Shown here: in pieces, positions 1-8,533 of the stretch
Layout of the letters: each line of letters starts with the position of its first letter
Numbering within the stretch: the stretch's first letter is position 1
DNA from: Xanthobacteraceae bacterium
Lineage (GTDB): Bacteria; Pseudomonadota; Alphaproteobacteria; Rhizobiales; Xanthobacteraceae
Length of the DNA: 64,000 bases
NCBI GenBank assembly: GCA_019746355.1
Contig: JAIESC010000028.1
Coordinates: 17,796-81,795, forward strand
Direction: 5' to 3'
Position numbers and translations under genes: made by a program
Notes under the pieces: generated by a model
The model's input: the letters and a program-made list of their open reading frames with translations, nothing else
Told to the model about the DNA's origin: nothing
Database searches by the model: none

Positions 1-1
1 G

Positions 2-2002
2 GCGCTGAAGAAGGCCGAGCATTACATCGAGGCGGAAGAGGGCGCGCAGAACCGCCTGTCGGGTTTTGCCGGGACCGTGGCCATGTCGGTCGCGGTGGCG
101 ATGTCGCTGTTTCACCTTTACGCGGCGGTCGCGGGCGCGTGGCCGTTCCAGAATTTCCCGATCATTGCCACGCAGCCGCTGCGCTACGCGCATGTCGCCT
201 TCGTGCTGATCCTGAGCTTCCTGTTGTTTCCGATGGCGATGCGGTTTCGCAACCGCATCCGCTGGTGGGACGTGGTGCTGGGCCTCGCCGGCGCAGCGAT
301 CCTCGTCTACGCGATCGAGGGCGGCGAGGATTTCACCGACCGCGCCACCATGCCGACGCAGCTCGATACGACGCTCGGCATCATCTTCATCGTTCTGCTG
401 CTTGAAGCGACCCGCCGCACCACCGGCTGGATCGTGCCGGTGGTGGCGATCGGCTTCCTCGCTTACGCCTATTTCGGCCCGTCGCTGCCGCAGCCCTGGA
501 CCCATCGCGGCTTCGACATAGGCCAGATCGTCGGCCAGCTGTTCATCACGCTCGAAGGCATCTTCGGCATTCCGGTCGACGTGTCGTCGTCGCTGATCAT
601 CCTGTTCACCATCTACGGCGCGTTCCTGCAGCACTCCGGCGCGGGCAAGTTCTTCATCGACTTCTCGATGGCGCTGATGGGCAACAAGGCCAACAGCGCC
701 GGCCGCACCGTGGTGCTGTCGTCGTTCCTGCTCGGCGGGCCGTCGGGCTCGGGGGTGGCCACCACCGTCACCATCGGCGCGGTGGCCTATCCGATGATGG
801 AGAAGGCGGGCTTCGAGAAGAACGCGGCCGGCGGCCTGCTTGCGGCCGGCGGGCTCGGCGCGATCATCTCGCCGCCGGTCCTGGGCGCGGCCGCGTTCCT
901 GATCGCTGAATTTCTCAAGATCAGCTATCTCGACGTGATCTGGATGGCGACCATCCCGACCTGCCTCTATTACCTCGCGCTGCTGTTCATGGTCGAGCTC
1001 GACGCCAAGCGCTTCCATGCGCATGCAGTCGATGTCGGCCAGGACCTGTCGCTGTGGCAACTGACGCGGCGCTATGGCTTCCACTTCCTCTCGCTGATCT
1101 CGATCATCGTCTTCATGCTGTGGGGCTATTCGCCGACCCTTTCCGTGTTCTGGTCGACGGTGCTGACCTTCGGCTTGAGCTTCCTCGCTCGCGACACCGC
1201 GCTGACGCCGAAGCGGCTGGTGCGGACGCTCGCAGACGGCTCGACCGGCGTGCTGACGGCGGCGACCACCTGCGCCACCGCGGGCATCATCGTCGGCGTC
1301 GTCACGCTCACCGGTTTGGGGCTGAAGTTCTCGGCGATCGTGATCGACTATGCGGGCGGAAGCCTGCTGCTCACCGCGCTCTACACCGCGCTGATCGTCT
1401 GGATCATCGGCCTCGCCGTGCCGGTGACCGCGTCCTACATCATCTGCGCGGTGATCGCAGCGCCGGCGATGATCAAGCTCGGCGTGCCGGACGTCGCCGC
1501 CCATATGTTCATCTTCTATTACTCGGTGCTGTCCGAGGTCTCGCCGCCGACCGCGCTGTCGCCGTTCGCGGCGGCGGCGATCACCGGCGGCGATCCCTAC
1601 AAGACGACCTTGCAGGCGTGGAAATATACGCTGCCGGCGTTCCTGGTGCCGTTCGTGTTCGTGCTCGATCCGCAGGGGCTCGGGCTTCTTCTCAAGCTGC
1701 CGAAGGACGGCTCGTGGGTCGACATCGTCGAGATCACCCTCAAGACTGCGGCGGGCCTCGCCGCGCTTGCCGCCGCGGCGCAGGGCTGGGCGCTGCGCCG
1801 CACAACGGCGAGCGAGCGCGGGCTGCTGACGCTCGCCGGCCTGCTGCTGGTGTTTCCGAGCCTGATCGAGGCGCTGATGGAGGCCGTGATCGGCCACGAC
1901 ATCAACTACACAGCGACTTTTGGCTTGGCACTGGCCGCGGCGGTCCTGCTAAAACAACGCATGCAACCGGCGACGCCAGAAGCGCCGGCCACGCGCGGAT
2001 GA
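2..2002 (+). CDS. TRAP transporter 4TM/12TM fused permease (TAXI type), 5' partial
   Basis: The reading frame is open from base 2, so the true start lies upstream of the window; a GTG at 77 is only the first start-like codon. The protein is almost wholly hydrophobic, with roughly 15 or more membrane segments. It carries the glycine-rich DctM-like stretches GGPSGSGVATTVTIGA and GGLGAIISPPVLGAAAFL, typical of the large permease of TRAP systems. The about 665 visible residues agree with the fused 4TM/12TM permease used with TAXI binding proteins. It would move an organic acid (substrate unknown) across the inner membrane using an ion gradient. The TAXI binding protein follows 23 bases downstream, so the two form one operon. 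Confidence 0.93.
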   Translation, partial: ALKKAEHYIEAEEGAQNRLSGFAGTVAMSVAVAMSLFHLYAAVAGAWPFQNFPIIATQPLRYAHVAFVLILSFLLFPMAMRFRNRIRWWDVVLGLAGAAILVYAIEGGEDFTDRATMPTQLDTTLGIIFIVLLLEATRRTTGWIVPVVAIGFLAYAYFGPSLPQPWTHRGFDIGQIVGQLFITLEGIFGIPVDVSSSLIILFTIYGAFLQHSGAGKFFIDFSMALMGNKANSAGRTVVLSSFLLGGPSGSGVATTVTIGAVAYPMMEKAGFEKNAAGGLLAAGGLGAIISPPVLGAAAFLIAEFLKISYLDVIWMATIPTCLYYLALLFMVELDAKRFHAHAVDVGQDLSLWQLTRRYGFHFLSLISIIVFMLWGYSPTLSVFWSTVLTFGLSFLARDTALTPKRLVRTLADGSTGVLTAATTCATAGIIVGVVTLTGLGLKFSAIVIDYAGGSLLLTALYTALIVWIIGLAVPVTASYIICAVIAAPAMIKLGVPDVAAHMFIFYYSVLSEVSPPTALSPFAAAAITGGDPYKTTLQAWKYTLPAFLVPFVFVLDPQGLGLLLKLPKDGSWVDIVEITLKTAAGLAALAAAAQGWALRRTTASERGLLTLAGLLLVFPSLIEALMEAVIGHDINYTATFGLALAAAVLLKQRMQPATPEAPATRG

Positions 2003-2025
2003 GATTTTTGGGTTGAAGGGAGAGA

Positions 2026-2997
2026 ATGGACATGAAACGCAGAGGATTGGTTCTTGGTGGACTGGTGGCAGGCGCGGCGCTGTTTGCCAGCGTCGCAGTG
2101 GCGCAGCAGCTCAACATCGCGATCGCAACCGGTGGCACCGGCGGCGTCTACTATCCGCTCGGCGGCGGCATGGCGAACGTGCTGACCAAGTACGTGCCGG
2201 GCGCGGCCGCGACCGCGCGCGTCACCGGCGGCTCGGTCGACAACCTCAAGCTGATCGGCTCAAAGCAGAGCGAAGTCGCGCTGGTGATGGTCGACGCAGC
2301 CCTCGATGCGCTCAAAGGCGAGGACAAGTTCAAGGGCAACAAGGTCGAGGTCCGCACGCTGATGGTGCTCTACCCGAACCGCATGCATGTGGTGACGGTG
2401 GAGGGCAGGGGCATCGAGAAGATGTCCGACCTCAAGGGCAAGCGCGTCTCCACCGGCTCGCCCGGCAGCGCGACGGAGGTGATGGCGTTTCGCGTCATCG
2501 AAGCCGCGGGTCTTGACAAGGACAAGGATATGAGGCGCGAGCGGCTCGGCGTCGCCGAGTCGACCAACGCGATCAAGGACGGCAAGATCGACGCCTACTT
2601 CTGGGTCGGCGGCCTGCCGACCGCGGCGGTGACCGATCTCGGCGCGTCGCCCGGCGTCAAGATCAAGCTGGTCGATCATTCCGACGTGGTCGACAAGATG
2701 AACGCCAAGTATGGCGGCATCTACAGCGCCGGCGTCATTCCGGCCAAGACCTATCCGGGCCAGGAGAAGGACAACGCGATCTCGGTGGTGCAGAACATCC
2801 TGGTCGCCAACGCCGACATGCCCGACAAGGTCGCCTACGACATCGTCAAGACCTTCATCGAGAAGCAGGCGGAGCTCGTCGCCGTGCACGGCGAGGCGAA
2901 GAGCATCACGCTCGAGAACCAGGGCCCGAAGAACTCGCCGATCCCGTGGCATCCGGGCGCGGCGAAGTACCTCACCGAGAAGGGCGTGAAGATGTAG
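2026..2997 (+). CDS. TAXI family TRAP transporter solute-binding protein
   Basis: This is a 323-residue periplasmic binding protein. A signal peptide is visible (basic MKRR, hydrophobic core, AVA-QQ cleavage region near residue 27). The mature start LNIAIATGGTGGVYYPLGG is the diagnostic N-terminal motif of the TAXI family, and the length fits the usual 310-340. It delivers the substrate to the permease just upstream. Two starts are possible, ATG 2026 and ATG 2032. The GGAG at 2019-2022 is 3 bases from the first and 9 from the second, so translation may begin at 2032; this does not change the mature protein. The substrate cannot be read from sequence (TAXI proteins often bind glutamate or other carboxylates). 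Confidence 0.93.
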   Translation: MDMKRRGLVLGGLVAGAALFASVAVAQQLNIAIATGGTGGVYYPLGGGMANVLTKYVPGAAATARVTGGSVDNLKLIGSKQSEVALVMVDAALDALKGEDKFKGNKVEVRTLMVLYPNRMHVVTVEGRGIEKMSDLKGKRVSTGSPGSATEVMAFRVIEAAGLDKDKDMRRERLGVAESTNAIKDGKIDAYFWVGGLPTAAVTDLGASPGVKIKLVDHSDVVDKMNAKYGGIYSAGVIPAKTYPGQEKDNAISVVQNILVANADMPDKVAYDIVKTFIEKQAELVAVHGEAKSITLENQGPKNSPIPWHPGAAKYLTEKGVKM

Positions 2998-3022
2998 TTC
3001 GCGCGGCAGCGCTCGCGCATGC

Positions 3023-3048
3023 AGCGGCCGGCGGAAATGCCGGCCGCT
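3023..3048 (+). terminator. Strong hairpin after TAXI operon
   Basis: Perfect 10-bp stem (AGCGGCCGGC / GCCGGCCGCT) with a six-base loop GGAAAT, 25 bases after the stop of the binding-protein gene. There is no clear U tract after it, so it may end transcription weakly or protect the 3' end. Confidence 0.6.
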
Positions 3049-3220
3049 TGCGTTGAGCCTGGTCGAGTAACAAAACACAACGCGCTCTCGTTATTTGTAG
3101 CGGATCGCGAGCCTGTTGCGGCCGCGGCGAACGGCCGTCAACCGGGCCTTGTCATTCGCCGAACAATTGCCTTGAATTGCCGCAGCGGCGAATAAGTTCC
3201 TGCGCTGGGATGGGGGGCCG

Positions 3221-5662
3221 GTGCGCGAAGTGGTACCGCTCAAGGTGCTCGTGATCTGCCGGCGGTGGATGACGGTGTGGCACGCCACGCTCTTGGTCGT
3301 CGTGGCAGTGGCCGCTTGGCTCGTGGGCGGCGAGGCGGCGCAGGCAAGCTGCGATCCCGCCGCGGGGAGCAACATTACCGCCACCTGCACCGGGGCGACA
3401 AACAATCAAGGCGGCGGTGCGCCGGGCACGAGTGGCGGAACTGACGGCTATGGCACCGGTGCCGAGACGAACCTCAACGTCACGGTGGTGCCGGGCGCGA
3501 GCGTCACGGGGGCGGGCCGCGGCATCTTCTTCGATACCGGCAGCGTCGCCAATTTCGGCACCATCTCCGGGGTGAGGGGTATCGAAGGCGTCACCGCCGC
3601 CAATGTGAACAATTCCGGCAGCATCTCGGGAAGCCTCGAAGGCATTAGCGCTACCACCGCCAGCGTGACCAATTCCGGCATCATCACGGGGGGCCAAAGA
3701 GGCATCGTCACCACCGGCACCGTCAGCGTGATCAATTCCGGTACGATCTCGGCGACGATCGGCGTAGGCGTCGATGGTCAGACCGCCAACGTGACCAATT
3801 CCGGCACCATCTCCGGGCCTCTTTTCGGTATCACCGCCAGCACCGCCAACGTGACCAATTCCGGCACCATTTCGGGGGGCGAGGGAATCGCTGCCGGGAT
3901 CGCCAACGTCAGCAATTCCGGCACCATCTCGGGGACCGACTTCGGCATCCGCGCGGTCACCACCGCCAACGTGACCAATTCCGGTATCATCTCGGCAAGT
4001 GTCGGCATCGACGCCATCACAGCCAATGTGACCAATTCCGGCAGCATCTCCGGGGTGAGGGGCATCGAGGCCACCGCCGCCAATGTGAACAATTCCGGCA
4101 GCATCTCGGGAAGCCTCGAAGGCATTATCGCCACCACCGCCAGCGTGACCAATTCCGGCATCATCACAGGGCGCCAAAGAGGCATCGTCACCACCGGCAC
4201 CGTCAGCGTGATCAATTCCGGTACGATCTCGGCGACGGTCGGCGTAGGCGTCGAGGGCCAGACCGCCAACGTGACCAATTCCGGCACCATCTCGGGGCCT
4301 CTCTTCGGGATCACCGCCAGCACCGCCAATGTGAGCAATTCCGGCATCATCTCCGGCGGCATAGCCGCGCTCCAGTTCGCCGGCAATCCCGACACGCTGA
4401 CGCTGTTGCCCGGCTCGCGCATCATCGGCGCGATCAATCTCGCCGGCGGCGGCGACACGGTGAACTTCCGCGGCGGCAACCACAATCTCACCTTCGATAC
4501 GCTCGCCGGCGCGACGGTGACCGGCACGACGCCGTTCGTCGTGTCCGGCAATCGCGCGGTCGCGATCGACCCGACGCCGTTCGCAATGGCCGACCGCAAC
4601 CTGATGGACTTCTCGCGCATGATCTCGGCAGTGATCCCCGAGATCGAGACCGCAGCCGCGGGCACGAGCGGCAGCGCGCCACTCGCTTTTTCTGGCTCGG
4701 CCCGCAGCGCCGCCGATGTGGTCGGCGATACCTTCGCGGCGGCGATCCCCAGCCTCTCGGCCTATGCCGGGGAGACGGCGGTGTTAGGCAATCCGACCGC
4801 GGTCTATGCCGGCGGCACCACGGTTTGGGCGCGCGGCTTTGCCGGCAAGCGCGTGCAGGAGGCCGACGGCGTTCTGCTGCGCACCGAGAACCAGTTCTAT
4901 GGCGGAATGCTCGGAGCCGAATGGCAGGCGGGGCCCAACTGGCGGCTCGGCCTGTTCGCCGGCGGCGGCGAGACGAAGAGCAGCCTCGATCTCAACTACG
5001 GCGAGACCAAAAGCACGCTGGTGTTTGGCAGCGCGTACGCACGCTATCGTCTCGCCAACGCGTTCCTGTATCTCGCCGTGCAAGGCGGCCGTTCCGGGAA
5101 TGACACGCAGCGGCGGATCAACAACAACCTCGTCGCGGGCGGAATCGAGACGGCGACGGCGAGCTTCGACGGCTGGTACGTGAGTCCGGAGGCGCATTTC
5201 GGCATCCACCATGCGCTCGGCACATGGGGCGGGGCGGCCTATACGCTCAGCCCGAGCCTGCGCGTTCGCTACCTCTATGCGTCGTTCGACGGCTACACGG
5301 AAAGCGGCTCGAGCGCGAACCTCACGGTGGGCCGGCGCAGCGTGCAGGACTTCGAGGAGCGCGGCGAGTTGAAGTTGACTCGCACCGAGACGTTCGGGGC
5401 CACCGCGGCGATCGCCACCAGCATCTATGGCGGCGTGCTGGCGGTGCAGCGCGTGGGCAACACGACGGTCGATGCCGCGCTGCTCGGCCAGGCGATACCG
5501 TTTGCGACGCCCGGCGAGAACAACGTGTGGGGCGGTTACGGCGGCGCGGGTCTGGCCTGGCGCGCCGAGCGCATCACCGTGTTCGGTGCGGCCGAATACA
5601 CCGCGCTGTCCGACAACAGCGCCATCGTCAGCGGCCGCGCCGGATTGCGCGTGACGTTCTGA
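3221..5662 (+). CDS. Autotransporter with NSG-repeat passenger and C-terminal beta-barrel
   Basis: An 813-residue type V secreted protein. A signal-peptide-like stretch (ATLLVVVAVAAWLVGGEAAQA) lies at residues 22-43; the GTG at 3221 is used here, but an in-frame ATG at 3269 directly before the hydrophobic core may be the real start. Residues about 100-390 are a passenger of about 14 short repeats, each built on NSG(T/S/I)IS and a following GI, as expected for a right-handed beta-helix. Residues from about 530 to the end form an autotransporter beta-barrel domain (PF03797-like) with alternating aromatic strands and a terminal phenylalanine (RVTF). It is expected to display the repeat stalk on the cell surface; the ligand is unknown. 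It stands alone, with hairpin-bounded intergenic DNA on the 5' side. Confidence 0.88.
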   Translation: MREVVPLKVLVICRRWMTVWHATLLVVVAVAAWLVGGEAAQASCDPAAGSNITATCTGATNNQGGGAPGTSGGTDGYGTGAETNLNVTVVPGASVTGAGRGIFFDTGSVANFGTISGVRGIEGVTAANVNNSGSISGSLEGISATTASVTNSGIITGGQRGIVTTGTVSVINSGTISATIGVGVDGQTANVTNSGTISGPLFGITASTANVTNSGTISGGEGIAAGIANVSNSGTISGTDFGIRAVTTANVTNSGIISASVGIDAITANVTNSGSISGVRGIEATAANVNNSGSISGSLEGIIATTASVTNSGIITGRQRGIVTTGTVSVINSGTISATVGVGVEGQTANVTNSGTISGPLFGITASTANVSNSGIISGGIAALQFAGNPDTLTLLPGSRIIGAINLAGGGDTVNFRGGNHNLTFDTLAGATVTGTTPFVVSGNRAVAIDPTPFAMADRNLMDFSRMISAVIPEIETAAAGTSGSAPLAFSGSARSAADVVGDTFAAAIPSLSAYAGETAVLGNPTAVYAGGTTVWARGFAGKRVQEADGVLLRTENQFYGGMLGAEWQAGPNWRLGLFAGGGETKSSLDLNYGETKSTLVFGSAYARYRLANAFLYLAVQGGRSGNDTQRRINNNLVAGGIETATASFDGWYVSPEAHFGIHHALGTWGGAAYTLSPSLRVRYLYASFDGYTESGSSANLTVGRRSVQDFEERGELKLTRTETFGATAAIATSIYGGVLAVQRVGNTTVDAALLGQAIPFATPGENNVWGGYGGAGLAWRAERITVFGAAEYTALSDNSAIVSGRAGLRVTF
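3598..4360 (+). repeat. 480-bp-offset internal duplication in autotransporter passenger
   Basis: Bases about 3598-3880 recur at 4078-4360 with an exact offset of 480 bases and only a handful of substitutions; upstream of 3598 the match continues with a 3-base gap. The unit holds several NSG repeats and keeps the frame. The near identity of DNA, including synonymous positions, points to recent duplication or ongoing gene conversion. Confidence 0.85.
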
Positions 5663-5910
5663 TCAGCTCCGTTGATCGCAAGCCGTTTGCATTTTGTTTC
5701 CGCGATGTTCGCGAATTGACGAAGCGTTTACCAACCCATGTTGGCGCGGCGGCATATCCGTTCGCATCAGGAACGCGCTCCTTAACCGCTTCGCAAGGTT
5801 AATCGGACCATAAATCAAACCGTCGCATTGGAGCCATCGCGGAGCCAACAGCCGACGCTTCTAAGTGCGTTGCGTACCGTCCCGTTGCGTTCAGTGGCGT
5901 GAGCGTTTGT

Positions 5911-7548
5911 ATGGTTGTGTCGCGTAGCCGGCCGAAGGGAGCCAAGCACTACGCTTCCTTCGGCCTCGGCGTCCTGGTGATGGGACTGATGCCGAGAACG
6001 ATCGGTTATCAGGACCTTGCTGCGCTGATGGCGCGGCAGCCCGACGTGTCGCAGCGCGCGCGCGCCCACATGCTGGCGTCGCCGTTCGGCACGATCCACG
6101 CCGCGACCTTCAGCTTTCCGCAGCCGGTCGGCACCGCGATCCCCGAGCCGCCGCTCGCGCGGCTTGCGAGCGTCAGCAGCGATCAGATCATCACCGGTTC
6201 GATCCAGCTCGACGCCGGCATGCCGATGCAGCTCTACCGGCTGCGGCTCGACTTCCCCTCGGTCAATCGCGCGCTCAAGGGCGACCTCCTGGTGTCCAGG
6301 CGGCGCGAGCAGCCGCAGCAGCCTGCGCCCAAGCGCGACCTCGTGCCGGGCAAGGTGAAGACCGTGTCGTTTCCTCGGCCGGCGGACATCCCCGCGGCCG
6401 AGCCGCCGGAAGCCGTTGTCCCGGTGCCGGCCGCGCCGGAGGCCAGGATCGAACCCAGGATCGAGACCAAGACCGAGCCCAGGATCGAGACCAAGACCGA
6501 GCCCAGGATCGAGACCAAGGTCGAAACGAACGCTGCGCCAAAGTCCGAACCGGGCGCGCTGACGCCGTCGGACCTGGCGCTCCGGCCGGATGCTGCGCCC
6601 GCGCCCAAGGACGAGACAAAGATCGAGACCAGGCCCGAGGTGAAGCCGGATACCAAGGCCGAGGTGAAGCCCGCAACCTTCGCGCTCGCCGCGGTTACGT
6701 CCGAGCCGCGCGACCTGCCGGTGCGCGTCGCGCCGCTGGCCATCGACGAAAGCAACGCCGCGGTGCGGCTCGGCCGGCTCTACTTCGGCAACAATCCGGC
6801 TGGCGACGAGATCGGCCCGATCCAGCCCTGGCCGATGGACGAGGAATGGCAGGTCGAGGTCCCGCGCGCGCGCGATCCCGACCTCAAGCAATCGGCGCTG
6901 ACGCCGGCCGATGCCGACTTCAACTACGAGACGCCGGGCGCGACGCCGGTCGAGCCGTCCGCCGGCGAGACCGTTGCGCCGAAGGGTGAGGTGACCGGCC
7001 CGCTCAAGCGCCCGAAGACGCCGGCCGAGCGCCTCGGCCTCGACACGAAGCAGCGGGCGAAGTCGGAGAAGTGCCTTGCCGACGCGGTCTATTTCGAGTC
7101 GCGCGGCGAGACCAAGCGCGGGCAGATCGCGGTGGCGCAGGTGGTCATGAACCGCGTGTTCTCCGGCTTCTATCCCGGCAGCGTCTGCGGCGTGGTTTAC
7201 CAGAACGCGCACCGCAAGCTCGCCTGCCAGTTCACCTTCGCCTGCGACGGCATTCCCGACGTGGTGAGGGAGCCGGACATGTGGAAGCAGGCGACCGAAA
7301 TCGCCCGCAACATGCTCGACGGCAAGCTGTGGCTGCCCGAGGTCGGGCACTCGACGCACTACCATGCCTACTGGGTGCATCCGGCCTGGGTGCGCGAGAT
7401 GAACCGCAAGCAGAAGATCGGCGTGCACAGCTTCTACCGGCCGCGCGCCTGGGGCGACGGCATGGAGGTCGGCCCGCTCAATGCGTCGCAGGTGCCGACG
7501 CTGCCGCAGGCTCCCGCCGCGGACGACGCGGCCAAGGCGAAGTTGTAA
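5911..7548 (+). CDS. Cell wall hydrolase (SleB/CwlJ, Hydrolase_2 type)
   Basis: About 545 residues. A short basic N-terminus and one hydrophobic segment (about residues 15-30) suggest a membrane anchor or uncleaved signal. A long low-complexity, Pro/Glu/Lys-rich linker (about 150-320) contains three near-identical copies of RIETKTEP. The last about 130 residues form the Hydrolase_2 domain: CLADAVYFESRGE, then VAQVVMNRVFS, CQFTFACDG and HYHAYWVHPAW. The glutamate of ESRGE matches the proposed catalytic residue of the SleB/CwlJ lytic family. In proteobacteria such enzymes act on periplasmic peptidoglycan. ATG 5911 is preferred; a GTG at 5899 is in frame. No partner gene is adjacent. Confidence 0.85.
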   Translation: MVVSRSRPKGAKHYASFGLGVLVMGLMPRTIGYQDLAALMARQPDVSQRARAHMLASPFGTIHAATFSFPQPVGTAIPEPPLARLASVSSDQIITGSIQLDAGMPMQLYRLRLDFPSVNRALKGDLLVSRRREQPQQPAPKRDLVPGKVKTVSFPRPADIPAAEPPEAVVPVPAAPEARIEPRIETKTEPRIETKTEPRIETKVETNAAPKSEPGALTPSDLALRPDAAPAPKDETKIETRPEVKPDTKAEVKPATFALAAVTSEPRDLPVRVAPLAIDESNAAVRLGRLYFGNNPAGDEIGPIQPWPMDEEWQVEVPRARDPDLKQSALTPADADFNYETPGATPVEPSAGETVAPKGEVTGPLKRPKTPAERLGLDTKQRAKSEKCLADAVYFESRGETKRGQIAVAQVVMNRVFSGFYPGSVCGVVYQNAHRKLACQFTFACDGIPDVVREPDMWKQATEIARNMLDGKLWLPEVGHSTHYHAYWVHPAWVREMNRKQKIGVHSFYRPRAWGDGMEVGPLNASQVPTLPQAPAADDAAKAKL

Positions 7549-7671
7549 GGGGCAGACGCTGCGGCTCGGAGCTGGCCTGGCCGCAGCGGCGTCGGTGCGC
7601 CGCCCGACCGGAAGGCTGACGGGGCCGCCCCGGATGGCAACCGGATACTGGCCTGGGCCGGGAAACGGCCA

Positions 7672-7685
7672 GTGACAATTGTCAC
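7672..7685. promoter_or_regulatory. Perfect 14-bp palindrome GTGACAATTGTCAC
   Basis: A perfect palindrome lying 120 bases before the HTH-only LysR-like gene and 124 bases after the hydrolase stop. It has the size and symmetry of a dimeric repressor operator. No other copy was noticed in the window. Its user is unknown; autoregulation of the next gene is a guess. Confidence 0.4.
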
Positions 7686-7805
7686 ACGTCGGTTGCGACG
7701 TCTGCGATAGACTCGGTCCGAGTTGAGCCGCGATTCCCAATCGGTGCGTGACCGGACCTTTCCGCCAGCAACGGTTTCAGAATTGATCTTGCCAAGGACG
7801 CCGTC

Positions 7806-8198
7806 ATGTTAGGCCGAATCCAGTTTCAGCACGTTCGTTATTTCCTCGCGCTTGTCGCGGAAGGCAATTTCACCCGCGCGGCGAAGCGCTGCGGCGTTTC
7901 ACAGCCGTCGCTCACCAATGCGATCAAATCGCTGGAGCTCTCGCTCGGGGGCCGGCTGTTCGAGCGGAGTTTCAAGGGCTGCCGCCTCACCGAGCTCGGC
8001 ACGAGCCTGCGCCCGCACTTCGAGCGGTTGCAAAACGGCGCGGAGCAGGTCTCCCGGATCGTCGGGCGATTTCGGGCGGCTGGCGACCCGCAGGCGTCCG
8101 GCCGTGTTTCGCCGGGCGCATCCGGCAAGCAGCCGATCGTTTACGCTCGCAGCGCCCAGCGACCGGCGCGGAGCTCCGGGGCTGCGGCGACGCTGTAA
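7806..8198 (+). CDS. LysR-type HTH-only protein (no effector domain)
   Basis: A 130-residue protein. Residues 5-65 are a canonical LysR winged helix-turn-helix: FLALVAEGNFTRAAKRCGVS, then QPSLTNAIKSLE and LGGRLFERS. After the linker helix (to about residue 95) the sequence becomes Ala/Arg/Ser-rich and does not resemble the periplasmic-binding-like effector domain, which should add about 200 residues. The rest of that domain is not seen downstream in any frame. It is therefore either a genuine DNA-binding-only member or an old truncation. The ATG at 7806 follows a weakly purine-rich stretch (CCAAGGACG). A 14-bp palindrome lies upstream. Confidence 0.75.
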   Translation: MLGRIQFQHVRYFLALVAEGNFTRAAKRCGVSQPSLTNAIKSLELSLGGRLFERSFKGCRLTELGTSLRPHFERLQNGAEQVSRIVGRFRAAGDPQASGRVSPGASGKQPIVYARSAQRPARSSGAAATL

Positions 8199-8290
8199 GC
8201 GCGAACGATTTGTTTACGCCGCTGGCATTTGCCCTGTTGCGGCGCTGATGCTGCCATGCGCCGTCCATATTTCGCTTTCATCGTCGCGCG

Positions 8291-8467
8291 ATGGAGTTGG
8301 ATCAGCCGCTGAAGTTCGGTTCGCTTTGTCCCCGGTGCGATCTCGGCATGATGCGGGTTGCGCGCCGGGCTCCCGACTGGCCCAATCCGGGCAAGAGCAG
8401 GGTGACCTACCGGTGCAGCGAGTGCGAGCACGAGGTCGCGCAGACACGGGATGACCGGTTTGTTTAG
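8291..8467 (+). CDS. Small zinc-ribbon protein, 58 aa
   Basis: A short frame starting ATG at 8291 and ending TAG at 8467. It encodes two CxxC knuckles, CPRC near residue 13 and CSEC near residue 42, with the spacing of a zinc ribbon. The middle, with MMRVARRAPDW and VTYRC, reads like a domain that recognises nucleic acid or supports a larger complex. No strong Shine-Dalgarno is present. I do not know the name of the family; the paired cysteines and clean frame are the reason for calling it. It lies between the HTH-only regulator and the convergent nadC gene. Confidence 0.6.
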   Translation: MELDQPLKFGSLCPRCDLGMMRVARRAPDWPNPGKSRVTYRCSECEHEVAQTRDDRFV

Positions 8468-8533
8468 GGAAGCCGAAGCGATCGCAACACGGGTCGTCTC
8501 ATCCCGTCCCTCGCGGGCAGGGAGGGCACCACC

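Noticed and set aside
3598..4360. CRISPR or mobile repeat
   Set aside because: The repeated DNA is in frame inside one coding sequence and encodes a beta-helix-type passenger.
3152..4483. A minus-strand frame with regular repeats opposite the autotransporter
   Set aside because: The repeats are only the mirror of the NSG repeats; the plus-strand protein has a signal peptide and a beta-barrel.
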